Of a DNA stretch of 64,000 nt, positions 1 to 10,611 are shown piece after piece. The notes beneath the pieces are model-generated. The model worked only from the letters and a program-made list of their open reading frames with translations, was not told the origin of the DNA and did not search any database. The position numbers and the translations under genes are program-made. The stretch covers positions 940,001-1,004,000 of the forward strand of contig JAKZZE010000009.1 of the NCBI GenBank assembly GCA_024220505.1, written 5' to 3'. Source of the DNA: Rhizopus arrhizus (Eukaryota > Mucoromycota > Mucoromycetes > Mucorales > Rhizopodaceae). Within the stretch, counting starts at the first letter, position 1, and every line of letters starts with the position of its first letter.

Positions 1-1736
1 CAACTGTGCCAGTAGATGTGTATTTATCAGAAAAAGAGACCCGGAAGGGCCCCAATCGGAATTATGGACGACGTTTATGGAGAAGATGAAGGAATGCATC
101 TTGTCTAGCTTTGATATGCAAGTATTTCAAATACAGGAAGATACACGTCGTTTGGATATGCAAAGACATATGCCTGGATGGAATTATTGTACATTTTTCA
201 TATTAAAAGAAGGTCTAGCACAAGCCTTTGAAATTATGACATTGTACGAAGATGCACTTATTCAATATGATGAATTAGAAGCTTCCTTTTTCCAAGTCTT
301 GAAAGGTAAAACATGGGATTGATCAAAAGAGAAATACAAACGACATGTTGATAGATAAAGCACTGGCTTGGTTTGGACATTTCGGTGGTACAGATCCAGG
401 AGATGACAGTGGCAATATTTTGGACTTCAAAAGAAAGAATTACAGGGACATGATCACAAAGAACATGATATCCGTATTTGATTTCCGATGTTATCTATTG
501 CAAGACAATGTCGTATGCTACTCAAAATGCATAAAGTAATCGATGTCACTGCTCGAGCTCAACTGTTTATCACCAACTTTATACCTTCCATTCGAGAAAA
601 TGAGGATAATTTGCCCATCAATTTTGTAGAGTCTTGGGTATTTTCTGCTTGTATGAACATAGTTAATGAATGCGAATCATTATCGGCTCAAGCCATTTCC
701 CAACAACCCAATCTTGCCATCCCGTATAATGCTGTCAAGGCTGATTTGCTACTCACCGCTCGAAGACAGGCAAGTTTCTGAATAATCATTTTTCTCTATC
801 AATAATTAAAAATGGTAAATAGCTCGATAAAATTGGTATCAGATGCAAGCACCTTCCCATGACAGATCCTTTCTCAATTTACATCAATCACAACATGAAT
901 GAGCAAATCAATTCGGAACAATCTAAAAAGAGTATTACAAATACAAAGTTGATTGAGGCAATGCAATCCATAGATGCTTTTGATAAAACATACATGGTAA
1001 ACACCTACTTGCAAATCCCCTCTTTTATTCATATTATATTAGGGATTGAGTACAAGAGCCATCAAAAGTTATGACGCCAGCCTTAGATCAAAGGCTGCGC
1101 TTAACGTTCATGGCGACATAGCAGCTTTAAAATAGTAAGCAGGGTGTTTATACAATAGAACAGGAACGACTGACACTTTTTTTTAGTATCCGTGAAAAGT
1201 ATGAAGAGGCTGTAAGAATATACGAATCCATCATTTGCAGATATGGAGAACAAGAATGGAGCTCCATTGAAAACAGTCTCTTGATCAAATGCGCCGATTC
1301 TCAGCGACGTCTGGGCAAAAACAATCAATATGTAGAGTCCCTTTTAGCCTTATTAAGGAATGCGGCCTTTCTTTCCGAAAAGGACTCCATCTTTTATACA
1401 GATGAATTGATTGAACATGTAGGCAAATTGGATAAAGAGATCAAAAGGCCCTTTTCTCCTATTTTTTCAGTCAACGTGAACTGTGTGATTGACGATCCAA
1501 ATACGGTGGATACTACAAGTGTAGAAGTTTGTATTGACAATCACCTACCAAAGGTAAAATGATTCACGTAGATCGTATAGCATATTCACTATGAGCTTGT
1601 ATAGAAAATATGCTATGATACCATTTCATTAAGATTGGTGGGAAATGATCCAGAACAAATATCATTCATAATACACAGCAAGGACTTGGTTCCTGGTAAA
1701 AATACTTTCTTGTTGACAAGCAAAGTGAGTCTATTC

Positions 1737-1791
<55 letters not shown>

Positions 1792-3849
1792 TTTTCTAAT
1801 GAACTATTAGACATCTACTTCTGGAAACTATGTGGTAGAGACTTGTGAGATGAAACTGGGTAAATTGATATTTGGTCATAACTTTCTTCACGATGGTCAA
1901 AAGAAAAGAACGGTTCGGTTGAATCATGATATAAAGCAGCTTTATGCGACCGTATCACAACCAAATGAAAGTAAAAATTACAGGTTATCATCAGCAGAGA
2001 TATGAAATTAAAATCATTACCAGTTTGTTTAGGCGAACGTCAAAAATTCTCTGTCAAGATTGATAGTCGTGAGATCAGTGTCACTAAAGGCATTTTATTA
2101 TTGGAATCACAGACAGAAGGAACCAAGATAGTGCAACTGTCAAAAGTAGCTGGTCTTCTTCATTCAGATGGTATGCAAAAAAGAAACAAACAAAGAAGCT
2201 GATAAAGTTTTCTTTTTAGGAGAAGCAAAAGAAGTTCAATTAGACATGTTGGAAACGGGTGAAATTTCATTGATTGATTTGGAACCAAAACAGATACTAG
2301 AATTATTTGTGATTTATGAAGGACCTTATACAGAATTTGATTATAGAGTAAGTAAAAAAAAAATTACATTTTCAATCTTTTTTAAAAGAAGAAAAAGGTG
2401 AAGACAACCATAACCTACGAAACAAATGGCAATACACATAAATTTATATCCTCTAATGTTGTCAAGGTGACAGTGCCATTATTAGTCACTGAATCAACTA
2501 TATATAGAGAAACATGGTACATATCGCCTGTATGCTTTTTAAACTTTTCTTTCTCATTCATTATATACAGTGTGTTTTTAAAGGTAGAACTCTCTTGCAA
2601 TGGTGAATTACCTGTTCGTATATTTGGATCTCACGCAAAACCATCAACATATTATCTAGTAGAAAGTGAATCAAAATTGGCCGAATGCGATTTGGTAAAT
2701 TGGTAGTGGATAGTTTTTGTTATTGTTACTAAACGCATTTAAGACACTGTTTCCGAGACAAACGGTAGCATTTGTTTATAAACTAGTCAAGAGGGAGAGT
2801 GATGAAAAAGATACTGGTAAGCATTTCCTCTTGGTAAAAGACATTATTCAAACACTGTACATAGAATCTGATAACCAGGTTAATTCAAAAATTCACTTTA
2901 CTGCAAAGTTTCTCTCATTGAAAGATGGTATATATAAAAAATTCTATTCAGACTAAAAGCTCATATTTTTTAAAGAGGTTGAAAATAGTCTAGAAAACAT
3001 GCTGCGGCAAAGATTAAAGCCATTTTCATTAGAACAGCACCTACCTTATGTATTTGATAAAGTAAAAGAAGCGTTCCTGACCTCAGTTGATTATGCTAGC
3101 TACGGTCTTACAGATGTTGTACAATTGGATGACTTTGATGCAGAGCTATGCGAATCATTTTTATTGCACAGAGACCTCAAGACAAAGGTTCAGCTGTTGG
3201 ATTTAATAGAAGAGTTTTTTGAGGAAAATGTGGCGATTACTGCTCAATCCATAAGACAGTATTCACCAAATCCTACTTTACATTCCATCAGCTTCCCTCT
3301 AGAAGTACCAAAGACAAAGGTACATACACATATTCAATCACACTCATACTAAAACATCCAATAACTTTGGTGGTATAGATATTACATACGGCCGAATTAA
3401 TTTTATCACCCAAAAAAGATTTATTGGTAACCGAAGCCTATTCTTGTATCTTGCGCATCAAGCAATCAACTTACTGGGCTACTTCCTCAACTATCCACGA
3501 TGAAAATAGCAACAATGAATTTTGTTATGATATTGATGTTGACTATGAAAATTGGTTACTGTCTGGTAAAAGACGACTTCGCTTCATATCCAAGCCTGGT
3601 GAGGTTAGTGAGTTTCCTATTAGCCTTGTACCTCTTCGGACAGGAAATTTGCTGCTTCCCTCCGTCCGTGTATCAGCTGTCTCTCCTGAAATATTTGCCT
3701 CGACTGTCTATCTGAATAGTGCTCAGCAGATTTTGGTGAAGCCTAAATCTAGAACTGCTACCTTTTTTGTGGAGCAGCAGCAAAGATTCATTCAACCTAC
3801 TGGACAGGTCCCGTATATGGCTAGTAGTGTTAGAAGTGGTGGATCATAA
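1..3849 (+). CDS. TRS130: TRAPP II complex subunit TRAPPC10/Trs130, 3' part (5' end outside window)
   Basis: TRAPPC10/Trs130 is a core subunit of TRAPP II, which activates Rab GTPases (Ypt31/32, Rab11) at the late Golgi. Diagnostic stretches are LPGW-like PGWNYCTFFILKEGLAQAFE (reading from base 2), YDELEASFF, DFRCYL...ARQCRMLL, and the C-terminal FCYDIDVDYENWLLSGKRR followed by PISLVPLRTGNLLLPSVRV, the conserved Trs130 tail. Many introns are visible: 306-354 (gtaaaa...tag), 770-822 with a GC donor (gcaagt), 1135-1186, 2171-2219. One intron starting near 1724 contains a pure run of 53 T. The frame breaks by one base near 497-501 (DFRCYL to ARQC) and again near 1985 (before VIISRDMKL), where no intron of reasonable size fits. 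These may be sequence errors or real lesions; everything downstream still looks conserved, which favours errors. Stop at 3847-3849. Confidence 0.9.
306..354 (+). other. Intron in TRAPPC10 gene
   Basis: A 49-nt GT-AG intron (gtaaaa...gatag). Removing it joins FFQVLK to DKALAWFGHFGG in frame. It shows the short intron size typical of this window. Confidence 0.75.
1738..1790 (+). repeat. Poly(T) run of 53 within an intron
   Basis: An uninterrupted T run lies between donor gtgagt (1724) and acceptor attag (about 1810) of a TRAPPC10 intron. It can serve as an extreme polypyrimidine tract, and its length is likely unstable. Confidence 0.9.
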
Positions 3850-4678
3850 ATATTTTTACATAGTTTCTTTTAAAAAATAAATAAATACCATATAAAAGTG
3901 CTAATTACCTCAGTCAAACAAGCAACAGGGATGCTTCTTTCTACTGTAAAGGCTTAGTATTATGAAGCTCATGTACCTACTGCTCTATCTCACAGAACAT
4001 GAACTCTTCGTCAAAAAGCCCGATTCCGAGATCATGAAAACCTGACTTGCATTGCCAGAACTTCATTTTCAACATCTCGTTAAATAATTGCTAATAAGTT
4101 AAGAACAGCAAAATATAATCAACCCTTGAAGACGTAAAAGTATCATTGCTTAAAAAGATTATTGTTTTAGTAACAGATACATCGATCAATGCTTTTAGAA
4201 TAGATCGGTACCTTTCTAATATCCTACCAATTAATATTCCAAGTGTTCCAGTGAGCATAGGGACTCACTCCTCGTTCAATACACAGACTAAATCATCTGA
4301 TGCAATCATTCTACCCCTTCTACAAGTCATACGTCGTTTCAGGATACTTCAAATGTTGTTAATCAGAAGCTCAGAGGTTTATGAGCGATACGTGACAAAA
4401 ATATTAGTGACAATCTGCTGCACCTATTCTTCCGTATGAAATAGTCATTATCCTCCTGAAAGACACAGTCATCAGGCATACATTTTGAAGCCAAGGATGA
4501 ATACCTTGACTTGAATATTAACATATTCACTCAGGTTTTAATTGTCATCTATGATATCAAAGAGATCCAGCTTTTTTTTTTTTCAACAGTAAAGCATCTC
4601 CAAATCATCACAGGAGGAACTACAGACTTGGTTGTGGGAGCCATATGTTACAGAAGCAATCTTCCTCCTCATTTATAG

Positions 4679-4723
<45 letters not shown>

Positions 4724-5362
4724 ACTATCTCTACTGTTCCCAAAAAAGACAAAAGCGAGATTCTTCCAAAGATACCACCTTGTTCTGGCAGTTCTTGATT
4801 AAATGTATGCTTTCATTAGCTCAAATACGTTTTTTGTGAGCATGAGGGGCTCTCAAAAGTGATCTTCTCAATCGCTTGTAAACCTTATGCAATGCTTCCT
4901 TTTGTTTTAGTACATTTGAAATTTATAGTGAAAATTGCTACCTTAAAGGACGAAGAGAATATGGCTTTTTAATCATTTAAAATATAAAGTATACTATTAC
5001 TTCTGCTTATATAATGAATGAATATTCAACGCACGGGACGTTTGTTAGCAGAACCAAACTAGCCATAAAATCTTATTTGAGCAAATTAAGAAGCAAGTCA
5101 TTCAAAAGAAACGCTTGTAGCACTTTACTTTGCTTAAATTATTCAACAATTGTAGTGAGAATAACAATCATTTTTTTTTAAATTTCTTGCTTTTTCTAAT
5201 GTATATGCAAATAAAAATCTAGGCTAGTGTGTAGTGTCCTACAAAAATGGTCTTATTCATTAAATGGGTCAGTAGCCGTTATATTTTTTGCCGCTTCTCT
5301 CTCAGCCTGACGTTTTTCTAGCAAATAAAATTTTGCTTTAGGGAATATTTCTATCATTCATC
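3850..5362. other. Intergenic stretch, no supported gene
   Basis: AT-rich sequence between the convergent TRAPPC10 and R3HCC1-like genes. AATAAA-like signals lie near 3877-3890. A poly(A) run of 43 sits at 4679-4721. Short frames such as that at 4146-4439 have no recognisable domain. Pieces around 3950-4060 and 4560-4680 look as if they might be old coding sequence, but I cannot name a family. Confidence 0.6.
4679..4721 (+). repeat. Poly(A) run of 43
   Basis: A pure A homopolymer, one of several mononucleotide runs of about 30-53 bases in the window. Confidence 0.9.
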
Positions 5363-6058
5363 TTATTTATGCCTATTACCTCTTGCTGCCTGTAATAAAT
5401 CCTTTTCTGCTTGCCTTTGTTCTGGTGTTTTCACTAATCTTATTCCTAAAGCACCATGAATTAATCTTCTAGCTACCATATCAGTCGTTGCTGGTCTGCG
5501 GGGATCTCTTCCTGGAGCTAAATATGTTTTAATTACAATCATTGAAAGGCAAAAATAGCTCCTACCAAGTTTAGAAGAAGGCTTTAGTCCTTGTGCATTT
5601 TGCCCTTTATCACTTTCAACTTTTTCATTATGCTTGTCTTTTGAACTTAGATTTAATTCAAGCAATTTGGATGCCAATTCATCTACATTTTCATCGTAAG
5701 CCTCTTCTTTTTTTTCCGTTTCATCAACCTTTGTATCTTCAGCCTGCTTTCACGTACATACAGTTGTTTATTTATGCTCACTTCTTTTTGAGAATAAATG
5801 TACCTTATTTTCTGAAGCAACATGGCTATTTATTTTTGCCATGTCATTTGAATCTTTTTGGCTATAGTCACTAGAACTAGGCGCTTTGAATTGTCCTCGG
5901 CCTTTTCTTTTAACAGGTGCATCCTCATTCGGCTTACTTTCAAGTTGTTTCAAGGAAGATGGTGTTGCAGCATTTTCTTTCTTTTCCATTTCCTTGCGTC
6001 GATGTACAGGAACGTAAACTTGTCGAGGAGCTGGTCTTCTTTTTGATGAATCGTCCAT
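5363..6058 (-). CDS. R3HCC1/Selor-like small basic protein
   Basis: Three exons: 6058-5804, 5743-5566 and 5517-5363, with introns 5744-5803 and 5518-5565 (GT-AG on the minus strand). The protein starts MDDSSKRRPAPRQVYVPVHRR. The motif P-x3-YVP-x2-RR resembles the N-terminal exon-junction-complex-binding motif of R3HCC1/R3HCC1L (Selor). The C-terminal RRPATTDMVARRLIHGALGI, ending in a basic helix, also resembles the tail of that family. The central part is Lys/Glu/Ser-rich and low in complexity, and I see no obvious R3H domain, so this would be a short fungal form. Role in mRNA metabolism is inferred from motif similarity only. Confidence 0.6.
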
Positions 6059-7230
6059 GATTAAGGTATAAACAAGTAAAATATATTTAAAAAAAAGGCA
6101 ACCTTGATGCACATAAAAATACAATGGCTTAGTTTAAGACTCAGTAGAAACTAACTGCGTTGTTTTTTATATGGCTATATAGAAAGAAGCTTTAGTGAGT
6201 ACATAATAAAAATATTGTGCACTTAGTACTCTTGTTTCTTATATAAAATTTGAGCAATCACCTAAGGACAATAAGTATTTAATAAGGCAAATGCGGCAAG
6301 TCGACCTGTATGGTCAAAAACAGAACTTCATCTTAAACTTTATTCATCCTAGATCTACAGCCACTATTAATCAAAGTAACTTAAAAGTGATTTAATTGAA
6401 TCTTTATGAAAAAGATTTAAATAATTCACACAATACTACTTTTTCAGTCCTATCTGGTTTTACATTCTTTTTTTCAACGAGAAATCAAAATTTCAATTTT
6501 ACTTTTATGACAAGCAACAGGTTGGACTATTAAAATTGTTTAAGTGTCAAAAAAAGGCATGTTTGGAAACTATATATTTTTCATCTTTTATTGTATTGCT
6601 TTTTTATGCTACATTAGCATTGGCAAAATAAAGCTATCATCTTCTATTACTCAAAAAGTTGGACCAAAATTTTGTTATGCGGATAAAAAAAAGCTAAAAA
6701 CCGAAAAAATGTTCTTTTGCTTTGATGCAATAAGTATACAGATAAGTACTATATATCATAATACATATTTGTGAGCAAAAACATAAAACACGCAGAGCAC
6801 ACACGAGTCAAAAAAAAGAAGAGAGAGATGGTAGTATTATGTTCTGATAAAGTAATTTAAAGGTAGCAATAAAACCAAAAGAATACTTTTTGAGATTGAA
6901 CTTTAAGACAATCTTGATTGTTAAAATGAGATCATTACAAAGTCTACTAATTATATTCTTCTATCAATTGTCAGATAAATGAGTAATTATGAGCGTAGAT
7001 CCAGTAATTAATATATTTGATTGAAGGGTGATTACTGAGTCGATTTGAAAATTTTTAATTCGTTGCTTCTTATAAATCCTATTGTTCTTTAACTGATCTG
7101 GGATATTTCATCCGTTTTCATTGAGAGAAAAGATACATTTACATGAAATGTCTCCAGTCAGATCAAAGTTTAACTGAGTAGAAACAGAGTTTGCTTTTTC
7201 CCCTTTTTCCTTTTTTAGCCTACCTTGAGG
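6059..7230. other. Intergenic stretch, nothing recognised
   Basis: AT-rich DNA upstream of the R3HCC1-like gene (divergent side) up to the inverted-repeat element. The frame 6544-6774 is low in complexity and has no domain. I see no RNA gene. Confidence 0.6.
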
Positions 7231-8293
7231 TACAGTCGTTCCAACGCCAAAGGGCGGTTTTTTAAAAAAAAGTACGGCCAATGTATTTTCCCAAAGGACG
7301 GTTTTAATTTGTTTTAAAAGGCGCTTTTGATTCATCCAATGAACGGTTTGATTTTCCCAAAGGGTGTTTTTTTTTTTTTTTATTCTAAAGGTCAATATTT
7401 GGAAGCTCAGGCTATCGTGTCCTCTACCTTGTCCATTTTTTTGCCAGCATATAACAAAGGAGCTTCTTACAAAGAGACAGCGCTCCTTACAACTTTACCC
7501 CTTTTTATCTCCAATGACTGCCGTATTTATCCTAATAATTTCCTTAATGTTGTATGAGATCACTCAAAAGATTTTAAACTAATAATTTGACTGTATATCA
7601 TATATAGCATTTCGATAAACAGCCCACCGTACTACCTCGGACCCTAAATCACATTGTTATATTCTAAGACGTAGTTTGTATTGAATGGGCTCTCTCTCTC
7701 TCTCTCTCGTCCTTACTCAATAAAGAGTTCAAGAGACTCATCGATTATTTGATTTATTTGTTAATTTTATTAATCGAGAGAAACAACACGCCTATTCCAC
7801 AATGACAACACTTGTCAAATTGATTAATTAATGTTACAAATGCCATAATACTTTTACTAATGCTGGAAACTTAAAGGCGCATTTAGTTAATATTGAAGGT
7901 AAGATCTCTGGAAAACAAAAAAAAGTTCTCATCTAATCATTACTTTAGACTTAAACATTGCAAAATTTTTGAACAAACGACGAAAAAACACAAAAGAGTG
8001 AGTATAAATCGCGCAAGTAATCCAGGAAAAAGGATCTTAATATCTTCAATTTTTAAATTAGAGTCGTATTTTACAAGGCAAAGCGTGAAGAGACTGAAGT
8101 ATGGATTCATTCATGCGTTTATGAATTTATTGTTACTAACTCCATTTTCAACCAGATAACATGAAAACCGCATATGCTTGTCCTAGCTGTACTGACTATT
8201 ATGATACGGAAAAGGAGTTTGAAGGCCATTATAATAAAGATCATTTATCAGGTATGGAACAGCACAAATTCTTTTTTTTTTATTTTTTTGATT
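7231..8293 (+). repeat. Left arm of 1.06 kb inverted repeat
   Basis: It matches the reverse complement of 9425-10488 except for one base in a T run. It holds, in order, terminal CAGTCG, four subterminal motifs, a poly(T), a TC microsatellite (7689-7709) and the 5' zinc-finger exons. The inner boundary (..TTTTTTTGATT, then GCAA versus AGGG) falls inside an intron of the zinc-finger gene. Confidence 0.95.
7247..7371 (+). repeat. Subterminal motif array CCAAAGG(R)CGGTTTT, four copies (mirrored at about 10348-10472)
   Basis: Copies: 7247-7261 CCAAAGGGCGGTTTT, 7291-7305 CCAAAGGACGGTTTT, 7336-7350 CCAATGAACGGTTTG, 7357-7371 CCAAAGGGTGTTTTT. They repeat in mirror image in the right arm. Subterminal repeats of this kind are often transposase-binding sites; that role is inferred here. 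Confidence 0.75.
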
Positions 8294-9221
8294 GCAAACT
8301 AAAATAATTATTAAACAGAAAAACGCGTACATGAAGACGATCAAGTAATCCTTGCACACAAAAACAATGTTTCAGTATTTCAACACCAGTCAACAAAACA
8401 ACACTCTATGGGCCTAAATTCAAATACACTGATATTGTACGACTTCAACCTGTTGTACGCATGGCGATTGAATGCAATCCAGATATTTATGAGGGAGATG
8501 CAGTCCTCATTCAAGAAAACCAAAAAAAAATCAACGAACATTGCGCACATTATCGCAGTACGCTGTTCAAATTTATTTAATTCGTGAACGTCTGACACTC
8601 AATCATGCTAATGAAATACCACTCCTTGTCTGGACGCGTGCTTTGGAAGGTAACAACACAACAAATCAACAGCGCTTCCATCGTCTTGTTCAACATGTAA
8701 CTACATGGTTTTCTTCAAGATGCGAAACAATAACTCCTGTAAAAACAAATCACGAAAGAACTTTTTTCGTCGACTTCATTGTGCCAATATTTCAATATTT
8801 TCATGACCAAGTCCAATATTCACAATTTCAATGGTAAGATGTTTTTTATATAAAAAATATGCTGATTGACAAATTACGATGATTAAATCTAATATTATAT
8901 CGTTGGTTCGTAATGCGTTATAGGTGCGAAGTATATATCCAAAGTAGAATTACAGAATTAATTGATATGCAAACATGGACAAAAGACAAAAACGGATACG
9001 CAGACGAAATTGGTTATACTGGCCAAGATGGACGTTTTTTGATAGAGGCGTCTTCTGGTGGTTTGGAAGAGGATCTTGATCACACTCTTGGTGATTCTTT
9101 GAAACTGTTAGAAAACCTTGCAGCAATTTTAAACACATACCGTGTCAAATACCACGCACTTCCCAAATCCCGACTACATTTGATGAACGACATCATTTAC
9201 TTTCTTTATTTAAATTATTGA
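7826..9221 (+). pseudogene. C2H2 zinc-finger gene inside the inverted repeat, apparently broken
   Basis: Coding pieces on the plus strand: a finger-like CYKCHNTFTNAGNLKAHL (about 7831-7887), DLNIAKFLNKRRKNTK (about 7950-8000), a second finger MKTAYACPSCTDYYDTEKEF-x3-H-x4-H (from 8161), EKRVHEDDQ after an intron (about 8252-8319), YGPKFKYTDIVRLQPVVRM and on to about 8578, ERLTLNHANEIPLLVW (about 8587-8834), then an intron (8835-about 8922) and CEVYIQSRITELIDMQTWTK to the stop at 9221. The order is coherent, but the frame shifts near 8375-8410 and near 8570-8580, and an in-frame stop precedes the first finger with no clear ATG. The family of the 3' part is not one I can name; it looks lineage-specific. 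Confidence 0.55.
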
Positions 9222-9424
9222 TGTATTTGTTGGCATGTATAGCCATTAAAGTCGTTTGTTGACATACCAGAATACAATTAATAATGTACTGCACTATAGG
9301 ATATATGTCAAGAACAAGATGAAGTAATAACGCAGCTCTAAAAAGAGCACACGGGCTATGTCGAGGTACCAAAGGACAACCCTTTGAGGAATATTACTTT
9401 ATAAGAATTACCATAATTACCCCT

Positions 9425-10488
9425 AATCAAAAAAATAAAAAAAAAAGAATTTGTGCTGTTCCATACCTGATAAATGATCTTTATTATAATGGCCTTCAAA
9501 CTCCTTTTCCGTATCATAATAGTCAGTACAGCTAGGACAAGCATATGCGGTTTTCATGTTATCTGGTTGAAAATGGAGTTAGTAACAATAAATTCATAAA
9601 CGCATGAATGAATCCATACTTCAGTCTCTTCACGCTTTGCCTTGTAAAATACGACTCTAATTTAAAAATTGAAGATATTAAGATCCTTTTTCCTGGATTA
9701 CTTGCGCGATTTATACTCACTCTTTTGTGTTTTTTCGTCGTTTGTTCAAAAATTTTGCAATGTTTAAGTCTAAAGTAATGATTAGATGAGAACTTTTTTT
9801 TGTTTTCCAGAGATCTTACCTTCAATATTAACTAAATGCGCCTTTAAGTTTCCAGCATTAGTAAAAGTATTATGGCATTTGTAACATTAATTAATCAATT
9901 TGACAAGTGTTGTCATTGTGGAATAGGCGTGTTGTTTCTCTCGATTAATAAAATTAACAAATAAATCAAATAATCGATGAGTCTCTTGAACTCTTTATTG
10001 AGTAAGGACGAGAGAGAGAGAGAGAGAGCCCATTCAATACAAACTACGTCTTAGAATATAACAATGTGATTTAGGGTCCGAGGTAGTACGGTGGGCTGTT
10101 TATCGAAATGCTATATATGATATACAGTCAAATTATTAGTTTAAAATCTTTTGAGTGATCTCATACAACATTAAGGAAATTATTAGGATAAATACGGCAG
10201 TCATTGGAGATAAAAAGGGGTAAAGTTGTAAGGAGCGCTGTCTCTTTGTAAGAAGCTCCTTTGTTATATGCTGGCAAAAAAATGGACAAGGTAGAGGACA
10301 CGATAGCCTGAGCTTCCAAATATTGACCTTTAGAATAAAAAAAAAAAAAAAACACCCTTTGGGAAAATCAAACCGTTCATTGGATGAATCAAAAGCGCCT
10401 TTTAAAACAAATTAAAACCGTCCTTTGGGAAAATACATTGGCCGTACTTTTTTTTAAAAAACCGCCCTTTGGCGTTGGAACGACTGTA
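9425..10488 (-). repeat. Right arm of 1.06 kb inverted repeat
   Basis: Inverted copy of the left arm. Read on the minus strand it repeats the same promoter side and 5' zinc-finger exons, but it stops within the intron, so this second copy of the gene lacks its 3' exons. Confidence 0.95.
9426..9886 (-). pseudogene. Truncated inverted copy of the zinc-finger 5' exons
   Basis: The same finger exons as in the left arm, on the minus strand, ending at the arm's inner edge within an intron. It lacks the 3' exons present in the centre for the plus-strand copy. Antisense pairing between transcripts of the two arms would give perfect dsRNA. Confidence 0.65.
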
Positions 10489-10611
10489 ACAGGTGCAATA
10501 TTAAAAAAGGAAATTTTTTTTGGTAAAACTGAGTTTTATTGTAAACTCAATAAAGTTTAACTTTAATACCAAATTCAATTATCTTTATTCCAAAAGTACT
10601 ATTACTAAAAT

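Larger units (their letters stand above)
7231..10488. mobile_element. Long inverted-repeat (foldback-like) element with TA-CAGTCG termini carrying a zinc-finger gene
   Basis: Left arm 7231-8293 and right arm 9425-10488 are reverse complements of each other. Comparing them by eye, the only difference I found is a 15 versus 16 homopolymer at 7367-7381 / 10338-10353. The centre 8294-9424 is unique. The outer ends read TACAGTCGTTCC...GGAACGACTGTA, so the element could be CAGTCG...CGACTG flanked by a TA target duplication, as in the Tc1/mariner superfamily; TA is self-complementary, so it would be included in the arms. Four CCAAAGG-CGGTTTT-like motifs lie just inside each end. No transposase is encoded, so mobility would need help in trans. 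A plain inverted duplication is the alternative. Confidence 0.7.

Noticed and set aside
1981..1997. Tiny intron gtaaaaattacag in TRAPPC10
   Set aside because: Thirteen nt is too short to splice, and removing it does not restore the frame.
7327..7582. Short hydrophobic frames in the arms
   Set aside because: They translate poly(T) and promoter sequence; no domain.
7893..8159. 88-aa open frame, identical to that at 9559-9825 on the other strand
   Set aside because: It runs across the likely introns between zinc-finger exons, in a frame different from the fingers. The identity only reflects the inverted repeat.
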